Shown here: in pieces, positions 43,463 through 51,483 of the stretch
How positions within the stretch are numbered: position 1 is the stretch's first letter
Layout of the letters: every line of letters starts with the position of its first letter
Origin: Ferdinandcohnia sp036962685
GTDB lineage: Bacteria > Bacillota > Bacilli > Bacillales > Bacillaceae_L
Length of the DNA: 64,000 nt
Assembly (NCBI RefSeq): GCF_036962685.1
Contig: NZ_JBALOP010000002.1
Location: 230,229-294,228 of the forward strand
Direction: 5' to 3'
Notes under the pieces: generated by a model
What the model saw: only the letters and a program-made list of their open reading frames with translations
Database searches by the model: none
What the model was told of the DNA's origin: nothing
Program-made: the position numbers and the translations under genes

Positions 43463-43535
43463 CTTGTATGTGGTAAAATATAAATCATTAAACGTAAATT
43501 AGACGTTCTAGTAATACTAGGAAGGGGAATATCAA

Positions 43536-44588
43536 ATGACAGTAGAAAAAGAATTACATGTTGCAGTTGTAGGTGCTACAGGTGCAGTAGGCATGCAAAT
43601 GATTAAAACACTTGAAGAAACGAATTTTCCATTAACAAAACTAACTTTATTATCATCAGAACGTTCTGCTGGTAAAAAGATTACGTATAAGGGTAAAGAA
43701 GTAACTGTTGAGGTTGCAACACCAGAAAATTTCGAAGGTGTTGATATTGCTTTATTTAGTGCCGGTGGGGGCGTATCGAAAGAATTAGCTCCAGAAGCAG
43801 TAAAACGTGGTGCGATTGTAGTAGATAACACAAGTGCATTTAGAATGGATGAAAGTGTACCTCTTATTGTTCCAGAGGTAAATGAAAACGACCTTCTTAA
43901 TCACAATGGCATTATCGCAAATCCAAACTGTTCAACTATTCAAATGGTTGTAGCCTTAGAGCCAATTCGTAAAGCCTATGGTTTATCAAAGGTTATTGTT
44001 TCAACCTATCAAGCAGTTTCAGGTTCTGGTGTAGCTGCAATCTCAGAAATGAATGAGCAGACAAAGGATATAATTGAAGGAAAAGAAATTACTCCACAGA
44101 TTTTACCTGTAAAAGGTGACAATAAGCATTACCAAATCGCCTTTAATGCAATTCCACAAATCGATAAATTCGAAGATAATGGTTTCACTTTTGAAGAAAT
44201 GAAAATGATAAATGAAACGAAGAAGATTATGCATTTACCGGATCTTCATGTTGCTGCAACCTGTGTTCGTTTACCGGTTGAAACTGGACATTCTGAATCT
44301 GTTTATTTTGAAACGGCTCAAAGTGGAGTTTCTGCACAGGAAGTTAAAGATTTATTAGCATCTGCACCAGGAATTGTATTAGAGGATAATCCGGCAGAGC
44401 AAGTATATCCAATGCCAATTCATGCAGTCGGTAAAAAAGATGTTTTCGTAGGAAGAATCAGAAAAGACTTAGACCAAGATAATGGATTCCACATGTGGGT
44501 AGTATCTGACAACCTGTTAAAAGGTGCTGCATGGAACTCCGTACAAATTGCAGGCAGTCTATTAAAGCTAGGCTTAGTTGCAAAATAA
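43536..44588 (+). CDS. asd: Aspartate-semialdehyde dehydrogenase
   Basis: NADPH-dependent reduction of aspartyl phosphate to aspartate semialdehyde in the lysine/DAP, threonine and methionine pathway. The 350 residues have GATGAVGMQM near 11-20, the catalytic cysteine C132 in NPNCSTIQ, and TYQAVSGSG near 157. GGAAGGGGAA precedes the ATG. With dapG and dapA it supplies dihydrodipicolinate for both cell-wall DAP and spore DPA made by dpaAB. Confidence 0.97.
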   Translation: MTVEKELHVAVVGATGAVGMQMIKTLEETNFPLTKLTLLSSERSAGKKITYKGKEVTVEVATPENFEGVDIALFSAGGGVSKELAPEAVKRGAIVVDNTSAFRMDESVPLIVPEVNENDLLNHNGIIANPNCSTIQMVVALEPIRKAYGLSKVIVSTYQAVSGSGVAAISEMNEQTKDIIEGKEITPQILPVKGDNKHYQIAFNAIPQIDKFEDNGFTFEEMKMINETKKIMHLPDLHVAATCVRLPVETGHSESVYFETAQSGVSAQEVKDLLASAPGIVLEDNPAEQVYPMPIHAVGKKDVFVGRIRKDLDQDNGFHMWVVSDNLLKGAAWNSVQIAGSLLKLGLVAK

Positions 44589-44616
44589 TCGTTTCAACCA
44601 AACATGAGGTGGTTTC

Positions 44617-45858
44617 ATGAATATCGTTGTACAAAAATTTGGCGGAACCTCAGTTCGAGATGAAGAATCTCGAGAAAGAGCAAGAACACATATTGAAAGT
44701 GCTGTGTCAGACGGATATAAAGTAGTTGTCGTTGTTTCAGCTATGGGGCGCATGGGTGACCCTTATGCAACAGATACACTATTAAGCCTAGTGGGGGATC
44801 AAAACTCTAAGCTTAGCAATAGGGAAATGGATATGCTAGTATCCTGCGGTGAGATTATTTCCAGTGTTGTTTTCACAAATATGATAAATAAGTCCGGAAT
44901 CACTGCAGCTGCCTTAAACGGTGGTCAGGCTGGATTCCGTACAAATAATGATCATTCAAATGCTAGAATTACTGAAATGAAGTGCGATAGATTACTCCAA
45001 ACTCTTGAGGACCATGATGTTGTAGTAGTCACTGGTTTTCAAGGCATCTCTAAAATTGGAGATATTACAACCCTAGGTAGAGGTGGTAGTGATACATCTG
45101 CAGCTGCTCTTGGTGTTGCTCTTCAAGCTGAATGGATTGATATTTTTACAGATGTAGAAGGTGTCATGACTGCTGACCCTCGCATTGTGGGAGATGCAAA
45201 GCCGTTATCTGTAGTCACATATAATGAAATTGTAAACATGGCATATCAGGGGGCTAAAGTCATTCATCCACGTGCGGTTGAAATTGCGATGGAGGCAAAG
45301 GTACCGATTAGGGTGCGTTCAACTTACAGTGATGCGCCAGGTACACTTGTGACAACAATTGAAAAACGCAAGAATGTCGAGGTCAAGGAAAGATTAATCA
45401 CGGGGATTGCTCATGTGACAAATGTTACGCAATTAAAGGTTCAAGCCAAAAAAGGCCAATACAATCTTCAAACAGAAGTATTTAAGGCCATGGCAAATGA
45501 AAAAATTAGTGTAGATTTCTTTAATATCACGCCAAATGGAGTGGTCTATACCGTTTCAGGGGAAATGACGACACGTGCTGTAAATAAACTGAAAGAAATG
45601 GGATATGAACCCGTAGTAACTGAAAAATGTGCAAAGGTTGCAACCGTTGGAGCCGGAATGAACGGAGTTCCTGGAGTAACTGCTCGTATTGTAACTGCAC
45701 TTTCGGAAAAAGGAATTCAAATCCTACAATCTGCAGATAGTCTTTCAACGATTTGGGTCCTAGTAAAAGAATCCGAAATGAAGGAAGCGATTAATGCTCT
45801 TCATAAGGCATTCCATTTATCCGATGGACCTGTTGGGGCAGAAGTGGTAGACTATTAA
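44617..45858 (+). CDS. dapG: Aspartokinase I (diaminopimelate-sensitive type)
   Basis: Phosphorylates aspartate, the first step of the pathway. The 413-residue protein has the kinase domain with VQKFGGTSV at 4-12 and TLGRGGSDTSAAALG near 150-164, and C-terminal ACT domains (about 270-400). B. subtilis DapG is inhibited by meso-DAP; this is inferred here from synteny. ATG 44617 after ATGAGGTGGTTTC. I see no lysine riboswitch in the 28-base gap upstream. Confidence 0.95.
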   Translation: MNIVVQKFGGTSVRDEESRERARTHIESAVSDGYKVVVVVSAMGRMGDPYATDTLLSLVGDQNSKLSNREMDMLVSCGEIISSVVFTNMINKSGITAAALNGGQAGFRTNNDHSNARITEMKCDRLLQTLEDHDVVVVTGFQGISKIGDITTLGRGGSDTSAAALGVALQAEWIDIFTDVEGVMTADPRIVGDAKPLSVVTYNEIVNMAYQGAKVIHPRAVEIAMEAKVPIRVRSTYSDAPGTLVTTIEKRKNVEVKERLITGIAHVTNVTQLKVQAKKGQYNLQTEVFKAMANEKISVDFFNITPNGVVYTVSGEMTTRAVNKLKEMGYEPVVTEKCAKVATVGAGMNGVPGVTARIVTALSEKGIQILQSADSLSTIWVLVKESEMKEAINALHKAFHLSDGPVGAEVVDY

Positions 45859-45867
45859 ATGGATGTG

Positions 45868-45957
45868 TAAGGGAGCCGCTGTAAAGAGGTGTCCCTTTCT
45901 TCATCAATATAGATAATTTTAAAAATATTATGGAGCAAGCCTAGGTGCTTTTTTATA
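45868..45957 (+). other. dapG-dapA intergenic hairpins
   Basis: AAGGGA (about 45868-45873) can pair with TCCCTT (about 45893-45898), and GCA/TGC around AGCCTAGG leads into TTTTTT near 45949-45954. Both are short. They could attenuate dapG readthrough into dapA. Confidence 0.35.
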
Positions 45958-45996
45958 GAAATGCCGGGCGTAATTGATGGGAGTAGGTGTAAAAGC

Positions 45997-46866
45997 ATGA
46001 TTGATTTTGGAAGAATCTCTACGGCGATGGTGACACCATTTGATAATAAAGGAAACATTGATTTCGGTAAAACAACTCAGTTGATTAATTATTTATTAAG
46101 CAATGGTACAGAATCACTGGTTGTAGCAGGGACAACAGGTGAATCTCCCACATTATCATCTGAGGAAAAAGTGGCGCTTTTTCGTCATGTTGTAAAAGTA
46201 GTTGATAGTCGAGTACCGGTCATTGCAGGAACGGGGAGTAATAATACGTACGCATCAATAGAGCTTACTAAAAAAGCAGAAGAAGCTGGTGTTGACGGAA
46301 TTATGCTTGTAGTACCGTACTATAACAAGCCAAATCAAGAAGGTCTTTATCAGCATTTTAAAACAATTGCTGAAAGTACAAATCTACCGGTAATGCTATA
46401 TAATATTCCGGGAAGATCGGTTATTAATATGTCAGTTGAAACCATTATTAAATTATCTAAGATTTCCAATATCGTTGCTGTAAAAGAAGCGAGCGGAAGC
46501 TTAGAGGCTATGACGGAAATCGTTGCAAATACCGATGAAAACTTCGAAGTTTACAGTGGAGATGATGGCATTACAATACCAGCACTTTCAATTGGTGCAA
46601 AAGGTGTTGTGTCGGTTGCTTCCCATGTAATTGGCAATGAAATGCAGCAAATGGTGAAAGCATTTTTAGCGGGGAATATTTCGGAAGCCGCTAGCATGCA
46701 TCAGAAGCTATTACCAATCATGAAGGGATTATTTACTGCTCCAAATCCTGTACCTGTAAAAACAGCTCTTCAAATAAAGGGACTAGATGTTGGTTCTGTT
46801 CGCTTGCCGCTTGTTCCGTTAAACGAGCAAGAACGAATTCAATTATCAAATTTAATTTCAAATTAA
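45997..46866 (+). CDS. dapA: 4-hydroxy-tetrahydrodipicolinate synthase
   Basis: Condenses pyruvate and aspartate semialdehyde. ATG 45997, behind GGGAGTAGGTG (45979-45989), gives 289 residues beginning MIDFGRISTAMVTPFDN, the family start; the ATG at 45961 adds 12 unrelated residues. Features: GTTGESPTLS near 44, the pyruvate-site tyrosine in YYNKPNQEG, and Schiff-base lysine K163 in VAVKEASG. A terminator follows and then tepA; rnjB, expected next from B. subtilis, is not here. Confidence 0.97.
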   Translation: MIDFGRISTAMVTPFDNKGNIDFGKTTQLINYLLSNGTESLVVAGTTGESPTLSSEEKVALFRHVVKVVDSRVPVIAGTGSNNTYASIELTKKAEEAGVDGIMLVVPYYNKPNQEGLYQHFKTIAESTNLPVMLYNIPGRSVINMSVETIIKLSKISNIVAVKEASGSLEAMTEIVANTDENFEVYSGDDGITIPALSIGAKGVVSVASHVIGNEMQQMVKAFLAGNISEAASMHQKLLPIMKGLFTAPNPVPVKTALQIKGLDVGSVRLPLVPLNEQERIQLSNLISN

Positions 46867-46880
46867 TAGCGCAAATATTA

Positions 46881-46911
46881 AAAAGTCAATCATACGGTTG
46901 ACTTTTTTTCT
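46881..46911 (+). terminator. Intrinsic terminator after dapA
   Basis: AAAGTCAA (46882-46889) and TTGACTTT (46898-46905) with an 8-base loop, then TTTTTC. Confidence 0.85.
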
Positions 46912-46933
46912 TTCGCCCATATTACCATATTAT

Positions 46934-46963
46934 AGAATGAAAAGGGGGCATGTGTTTATACTA
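46934..46963 (+). promoter_or_regulatory. Sigma-G-like promoter for tepA
   Basis: AGAATG (46934-46939), 17 bases, then TATACTA (46957-46963). This fits the sigma-G pattern GAATR-N17-CATXMTA with one mismatch in the -10. I recall tepA being a forespore gene acting in spore outgrowth in B. subtilis, which would agree. Confidence 0.5.
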
Positions 46964-46992
46964 AAGGGTAAACGGGTTGAAAGGAGATTACG

Positions 46993-47748
46993 ATGAGTAA
47001 TAATCAATACATAAATGAAGAACAACCACAAGGGGATCAAGATAAAAACGAATCAAAGAATTCATCATTAGTAGAAAAAATACAACAATTAGGGCAAACG
47101 AATGTGCCCCAAATGTCAAATGACAGTAAAATTCATTGTCTGACAATTGTTGGCCAAATAGAAGGTCATATTCAATTGCCACCGCAAAATAAAACGACTA
47201 AATACGAACATGTGATACCGCAAATCGTGGCGATTGAACAAAATCCCAAAATTGAAGGTCTACTCGTTGTTTTAAATACAGTTGGAGGAGATGTAGAGGC
47301 AGGACTTGCCATTTCTGAAATGCTTGCATCACTCTCTAAACCAACTGTTTCGATTGTTTTAGGAGGGGGACATTCGATTGGTGTACCAATTGCCGTGGCC
47401 TGCGATTATTCTTTTGTAGCTGAAACGGCTACAATGACAATTCATCCGGTTAGACTGACAGGTCTTGTTATTGGAGTGCCGGCAACGTTTGAATATCTTG
47501 ATAAAATGCAGGAACGTGTTGTAAATTTTGTCACGAGTCATTCAAATATTTCTGAAGAAAAATTCAAGGAATTGATGTTTTCAAAAGGCAATTTAACAAG
47601 AGATATCGGGACGAATGTCATTGGTTCGGACGCAGTTGAATATGGACTTATTGATGAGATTGGTGGGATTGGTCAAGCAATAAAAAAGTTAAATGAGTTA
47701 ATTGATGAGAACAATTTATCTGATGAAAGTGAGCAGATGATTCAATGA
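46993..47748 (+). CDS. tepA: ClpP-like serine protease TepA
   Basis: ClpP-fold serine protease (TepA/YmfB), reported in B. subtilis to help degrade small acid-soluble spore proteins during outgrowth. The 251 residues have an unstructured polar N-terminal stretch (1-45), then the ClpP fold. The likely nucleophile is S128 in GGGHSIGVP and the histidine is H151 in MTIHPVR. AAAGGAGATTACG precedes the ATG. Its stop overlaps the ylzJ start (ATGA). Confidence 0.9.
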   Translation: MSNNQYINEEQPQGDQDKNESKNSSLVEKIQQLGQTNVPQMSNDSKIHCLTIVGQIEGHIQLPPQNKTTKYEHVIPQIVAIEQNPKIEGLLVVLNTVGGDVEAGLAISEMLASLSKPTVSIVLGGGHSIGVPIAVACDYSFVAETATMTIHPVRLTGLVIGVPATFEYLDKMQERVVNFVTSHSNISEEKFKELMFSKGNLTRDIGTNVIGSDAVEYGLIDEIGGIGQAIKKLNELIDENNLSDESEQMIQ

Positions 47749-47954
47749 TTTTATATACGATGATGCCACATGAGCTAATTTACCCACAGACAGAAATGGA
47801 AAATAGCAATTTGAAATATATCGATGTAAATGGTGTTTCATTAGCTGTTAGCGACTCCCAAGATGGTGAATACACAATTGAAAGAGTCATGAGCACAGAT
47901 CCTCAGCACTTTCTTGATGGAAGATATTCACCTGGACAGAAAATAAGACTTTGA
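47745..47954 (+). CDS. ylzJ: YlzJ-like small protein
   Basis: Small 69-residue protein of the YlzJ family, function unknown, found between tepA and spoIIIE in Bacillus. It begins MILYTMMPHELIYP and ends FLDGRYSPGQKIRL; no membrane segment. The start ATG overlaps the tepA stop by 4 bases, indicating translational coupling. Confidence 0.85.
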   Translation: MILYTMMPHELIYPQTEMENSNLKYIDVNGVSLAVSDSQDGEYTIERVMSTDPQHFLDGRYSPGQKIRL

Positions 47955-47980
47955 GACAATTTGGTTTAAACTTATTCATT

Positions 47981-48034
47981 ATAAAGTTAAAGCCTCCGGC
48001 GGAGACATGCGATTTTCAAGGAAACTTTTCGAGC
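47981..48034 (+). repeat. Dispersed repeat, second family, copy 1
   Basis: ATAAAGTTA-AGCCTCCGGCGGA followed by a GATTTTCAAGGAAA block and ending TTTTCGAGC. A similar run is at 63921-63975. No gene is seen. Confidence 0.7.
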
Positions 48035-48077
48035 TTGCTCGAAAAAATCTGGGCGCAAATGCGCCTTAGCGCATTTG
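48028..48077 (+). other. Hairpin cluster upstream of spoIIIE
   Basis: TTCGAGC/GCTCGAA (48028-48043) is a perfect 7-bp hairpin followed by AAAAAATC. Next, GGCGCA/TGCGCC (48052-48065) competes with CAAATGCG (48056-48063)/CGCATTTG (48070-48077); they cannot form together. These may be part of the repeat element or a bidirectional terminator. Confidence 0.5.
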
Positions 48078-48081
48078 ATTG

Positions 48082-48090
48082 TGCTATAAT
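48082..48090 (+). promoter_or_regulatory. Extended -10 promoter candidate for spoIIIE
   Basis: TGCTATAAT is a perfect extended -10, but no good -35 lies 16-18 bases upstream. A 7-bp hairpin GCAGCCA/TGGCTGC (48113-48131) followed by TTTCCTTT lies between it and the gene and could attenuate. Confidence 0.45.
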
Positions 48091-48164
48091 TTAATTAGAT
48101 TTTCATTACATAGGCAGCCATAATATGGCTGCTTTCCTTTATTGATAGGTAGAGTAGGTGTAGT

Positions 48165-50495
48165 ATGGCAAAACGAAAACGTAGACAGTCGAAGCGAAAA
48201 GATGAATGGAAAAAAACACTTAAATTTGAATTGCTAGGATTATTATTGCTAGCTTTGGCATGTATAGGGTTAGCTAGACTTGGAACAGTGGGGACGAGCC
48301 TAGTCTATTTATTTCGATTTTTCCTTGGAAATTGGGACATTCTTGGATTAATCGGGCTATTGCTCGTTTCACTTTATATCATTTGGAACCGCACATGGCC
48401 AAGAATCATTACTAGGCAATTAATTGGAGTCTATTTAATTATTTGCGCTATGTTGCTATTAAGTCATATTCCATTATTTAATTTGCAAACCAATGAAGGT
48501 AAATTCACTGACCCTAGTGTAATCAAAAATACTTGGAGTATGTTTTGGGACGTTGTGAAAGGCAATACGAGTACGACAGATCTAGGCGGAGGAATGATCG
48601 GTTCGATCCTATTTGCTGCTTCGTATTTCTTATTTGATGAAACAGGAACAAAAATTATTTCCGTCTTTTTAATTGTAATTGGTGGTGTACTTGTTACCGG
48701 TAAATCGCTCCATGATACGATTGCGAAAATCTTTAGTCCTGCTGTTACATTTTGTAAGAATCAATGGATAGCATTTATAGATGATATAAGAAATTGGTCG
48801 CAGCAACGCAAAAATCAGCCTAAAAAAGAAAAACGAAAGAAAAAGAAAGAGACACAGGAACAAGAGGTTCATACTTCACAAGTAGACTCAATCGAAGAAG
48901 ACCCTGTCGAGATCCCAATTGAGCCGATTATCTCGAACTTTGCAGATAAGGCATATACAAAAGAACACGAGATTCATCACGAAAAACATGGGCAAAAACA
49001 TCAGACAAATGACGATGACCATGATGAAAAAATGCCAATCACCTTTACAGAAGGTGAAGTCGAAAATGTAGATTATGAATTACCACCAATTGAACTTCTT
49101 CATCCTCCAAAACAAACAAGTCAAAGTGCGGAGCATGAAAATATTTATGAAAATGCTAGAAAACTAGAAAAAACATTTCATAGCTTTGGTGTTAAGGCAA
49201 AGGTGACAAAAGTTCACCTCGGCCCAGCTGTGACAAAATATGAGGTCTACCCAGACGTTGGGGTAAAAGTAAGTAAAATCGTTAATTTAAGTGATGACTT
49301 GGCACTTGCATTAGCAGCAAAAGATATTCGGATTGAAGCCCCAATCCCCGGTAAATCAGCAGTTGGAATCGAGGTTCCTAATTCCGAAATTGCAGTTGTA
49401 TCACTACGTGAGGTCCTAGAGGATAGTGAACCTCAGCGTTCGGATTCTAAGCTATTAATTGGGCTAGGCCGTGACATTTCGGGTGAGGCTAAATTTGCCG
49501 AGCTAAATAAAATGCCTCACTTATTAGTTGCTGGTGCTACCGGTAGTGGTAAGAGTGTATGTATTAATGGCATTATTACAAGTGTACTGATGAGGGCAAA
49601 ACCTCATGAAGTGAAAATGATGATGATTGACCCAAAAATGGTTGAATTAAATGTGTATAACGGAATCCCACATTTATTAGCGCCGGTCGTGACGGATCCT
49701 AAAAAAGCATCACAAGCTCTTAAAAAAGTCGTTAATGAAATGGAACGTAGATATGAATTATTTGCACATACCCATACAAGAAATATCGAGGGCTACAATG
49801 AATATATTCGCCGTCATAATAGTGAGGAAGAGGCGAAACAGCCTACTATTCCATACATTATAGTGATTGTAGATGAGTTAGCAGATTTAATGATGGTAGC
49901 ATCATCAGATGTTGAGGATTCTATTACACGTTTAGCACAGATGGCTCGTGCTGCTGGAATTCACTTAATTATCGCAACCCAACGACCTTCAGTAGATGTT
50001 ATCACTGGGGTTATTAAAGCAAATATTCCATCACGAATTGCTTTTAGTGTTTCTTCACAAACAGATTCTAGGACAATCCTAGATATGGGTGGAGCAGAAA
50101 AGTTATTAGGACGTGGTGATATGCTCTTTTTACCTGTAGGAGCTTCAAAACCTGTCCGTGTACAGGGTGCGTTTTTATCAGATGATGAGGTTGAAGAGAT
50201 CGTTAATTTTGTCATTTCTCAACAAAAAGCACAATATCAAGAAGAAATGATTCCGACGGATACGGTTGAAACGACTGAGGAAGTGGATGATGAATTATAT
50301 GACGATGCTGTACAACTTGTAATCGAAATGCAAACAGCTTCCGTATCGATGCTTCAACGAAGATTTAGAATTGGATATACGAGAGCTGCTAGACTAATTG
50401 ATGCGATGGAATTAAGAGGTGTAGTTGGTCCGTATGAGGGCAGCAAACCAAGGGTAGTTCTTGTTTCAGCCAAAAATGAAGATGTTGGCAGTTAA
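48165..50495 (+). CDS. spoIIIE: DNA translocase SpoIIIE (FtsK family)
   Basis: Pumps the chromosome into the forespore through the septum and clears DNA during division. The 776 residues have four N-terminal membrane segments (about 20-185), a charged linker (about 220-330), and the RecA-like motor with Walker A GATGSGKS ending at K463 and IVIVDELADLMM as Walker B. A C-terminal gamma winged helix (about 700-770) reads DNA polarity. Membrane number and length fit SpoIIIE better than soluble SftA. Start ATG 48165 lacks a strong Shine-Dalgarno. Confidence 0.93.
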   Translation: MAKRKRRQSKRKDEWKKTLKFELLGLLLLALACIGLARLGTVGTSLVYLFRFFLGNWDILGLIGLLLVSLYIIWNRTWPRIITRQLIGVYLIICAMLLLSHIPLFNLQTNEGKFTDPSVIKNTWSMFWDVVKGNTSTTDLGGGMIGSILFAASYFLFDETGTKIISVFLIVIGGVLVTGKSLHDTIAKIFSPAVTFCKNQWIAFIDDIRNWSQQRKNQPKKEKRKKKKETQEQEVHTSQVDSIEEDPVEIPIEPIISNFADKAYTKEHEIHHEKHGQKHQTNDDDHDEKMPITFTEGEVENVDYELPPIELLHPPKQTSQSAEHENIYENARKLEKTFHSFGVKAKVTKVHLGPAVTKYEVYPDVGVKVSKIVNLSDDLALALAAKDIRIEAPIPGKSAVGIEVPNSEIAVVSLREVLEDSEPQRSDSKLLIGLGRDISGEAKFAELNKMPHLLVAGATGSGKSVCINGIITSVLMRAKPHEVKMMMIDPKMVELNVYNGIPHLLAPVVTDPKKASQALKKVVNEMERRYELFAHTHTRNIEGYNEYIRRHNSEEEAKQPTIPYIIVIVDELADLMMVASSDVEDSITRLAQMARAAGIHLIIATQRPSVDVITGVIKANIPSRIAFSVSSQTDSRTILDMGGAEKLLGRGDMLFLPVGASKPVRVQGAFLSDDEVEEIVNFVISQQKAQYQEEMIPTDTVETTEEVDDELYDDAVQLVIEMQTASVSMLQRRFRIGYTRAARLIDAMELRGVVGPYEGSKPRVVLVSAKNEDVGS

Positions 50496-50507
50496 TCTAT
50501 TCAAACA

Positions 50508-50536
50508 AAGAAGGGCAAATGCTCTTCTTTTTTTTC
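50508..50536 (+). terminator. Intrinsic terminator after spoIIIE
   Basis: AAAGAAGGGCA pairs with TGCTCTTCTTT around AA, followed by TTTTT (50508-50536), with one G-T pair. Confidence 0.85.
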
Positions 50537-50579
50537 GACAAATTACGCAATTCTTATTTATTTCTTTTAGAAAAAATGA

Positions 50580-50625
50580 TATAGTTATTTCGGATTAATA
50601 TCGGTCTAACATCAGAGGTCTGATG
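50580..50625 (+). promoter_or_regulatory. ymfC promoter and candidate operator
   Basis: TATAGT (50580-50585) with an upstream TGA forms an extended -10; a weak TTTATT lies 17 bases further up. Downstream, CATCAGA (50610-50616), GG, TCTGATG (50619-50625) is a perfect 7-bp inverted repeat, well placed for repression by the GntR protein encoded next. The regulator-operator link is inference. Confidence 0.55.
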
Positions 50626-50653
50626 ACTATACATAAAACTGGGGGAACTGAAG

Positions 50654-51379
50654 ATGACTATCAAGTTAGATAATCGACCATTGTACTTGCAAGTGATAGA
50701 CCATATCAGACTTGATATCGACAACGGAGTCTACAAAGAAAAGGAAAAACTACCATCGGAATTTCTCCTAGCAAAACAATTAGGTGTAAGTAGAGCAACA
50801 TTAAGAGAAGCATTACGAATTCTTGAAGAAGAAAATGTCATTATTAGAAGACATGGCGTTGGAACCTTTGTTAATGCAAAACCTCTTTTTAATTCTGGAA
50901 TTGAGCAAATAAGCAGTATTACAGATATGATCATACAAGCAGGGATGTCACCTGGAACTATTTTTTTATCAAAAACAGTAAAAGGACCAACTGACGGTGA
51001 TATAAAGGGCTTTAGTTGTTTAGAAAATGAGGAAGTAACTGTGATTGAACGAGTGCGTACTGCCAATGGTGAGCCTGTTGTATATTGTATCGATAAAATA
51101 CTAAGTAAAAATTTACCTTCAAGTTATTCACACGAAGAATCAATTTTTGAATTATTAGAGAAAAAAGCGGGAAGAAGAATTACGTATGCGGTGACTTATA
51201 TAGAACCAATTGGGTATCACGAGACCATTTCCCCTATTTTAAATTGTGATCCGGAAACAGCTCTTTTACTTTTAAAACAAATGCATTATGACGAAAATGA
51301 TGAACCTGTATTATTTTCACAAAATTATTTTAGAGCGGATAAATTTTCCTTCCATGTAGTTAGAAAACGTGTATTATAA
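50654..51379 (+). CDS. ymfC: GntR/HutC-family transcription regulator (YmfC-like)
   Basis: The 241-residue repressor-type regulator has an N-terminal winged helix (about 5-72; EKLPSEFLLAKQLGVSRATLREAL contains the recognition helix, cited as GVSRATLREAL) and a C-terminal UTRA ligand domain (about 90-235). It precedes a BMP-type importer operon, so its likely ligand is the imported solute or a product of it. A perfect palindrome sits in its own leader. In B. subtilis, ymfC occupies the same place after spoIIIE but with different neighbours downstream. Confidence 0.85.
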   Translation: MTIKLDNRPLYLQVIDHIRLDIDNGVYKEKEKLPSEFLLAKQLGVSRATLREALRILEEENVIIRRHGVGTFVNAKPLFNSGIEQISSITDMIIQAGMSPGTIFLSKTVKGPTDGDIKGFSCLENEEVTVIERVRTANGEPVVYCIDKILSKNLPSSYSHEESIFELLEKKAGRRITYAVTYIEPIGYHETISPILNCDPETALLLLKQMHYDENDEPVLFSQNYFRADKFSFHVVRKRVL

Positions 51380-51400
51380 GCTGGAAAAAATACACACTTT

Positions 51401-51410
51401 AAGGAGGTGA
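51401..51410 (+). promoter_or_regulatory. Orphan perfect Shine-Dalgarno (possible mRNA stabiliser)
   Basis: AAGGAGGTGA is fully complementary to the 16S 3' end over ten bases, yet no gene follows at the right distance; the next start is 74 bases away. Such sites, when near an mRNA 5' end, are known in Bacillus to stabilise transcripts by ribosome binding (the cry3A-type case). Here it would protect the BMP lipoprotein mRNA, an inference. Confidence 0.45.
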
Positions 51411-51483
51411 ATAAGTAGTCCGTTACTTACAAATATTTAAAAGTAAGGATTTGTATTAATAAAAATTTTTTGGGGGTCATCTT

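Noticed and set aside
44589..44616. Lysine riboswitch or L-box ahead of dapG
   Set aside because: The asd-dapG gap is 28 bases, far too short; none is seen ahead of dapA either.
51408..51419. Mini-frame GTG-AAT-AAG-TAG after the orphan Shine-Dalgarno
   Set aside because: The start overlaps the Shine-Dalgarno itself, so spacing is impossible for initiation there.
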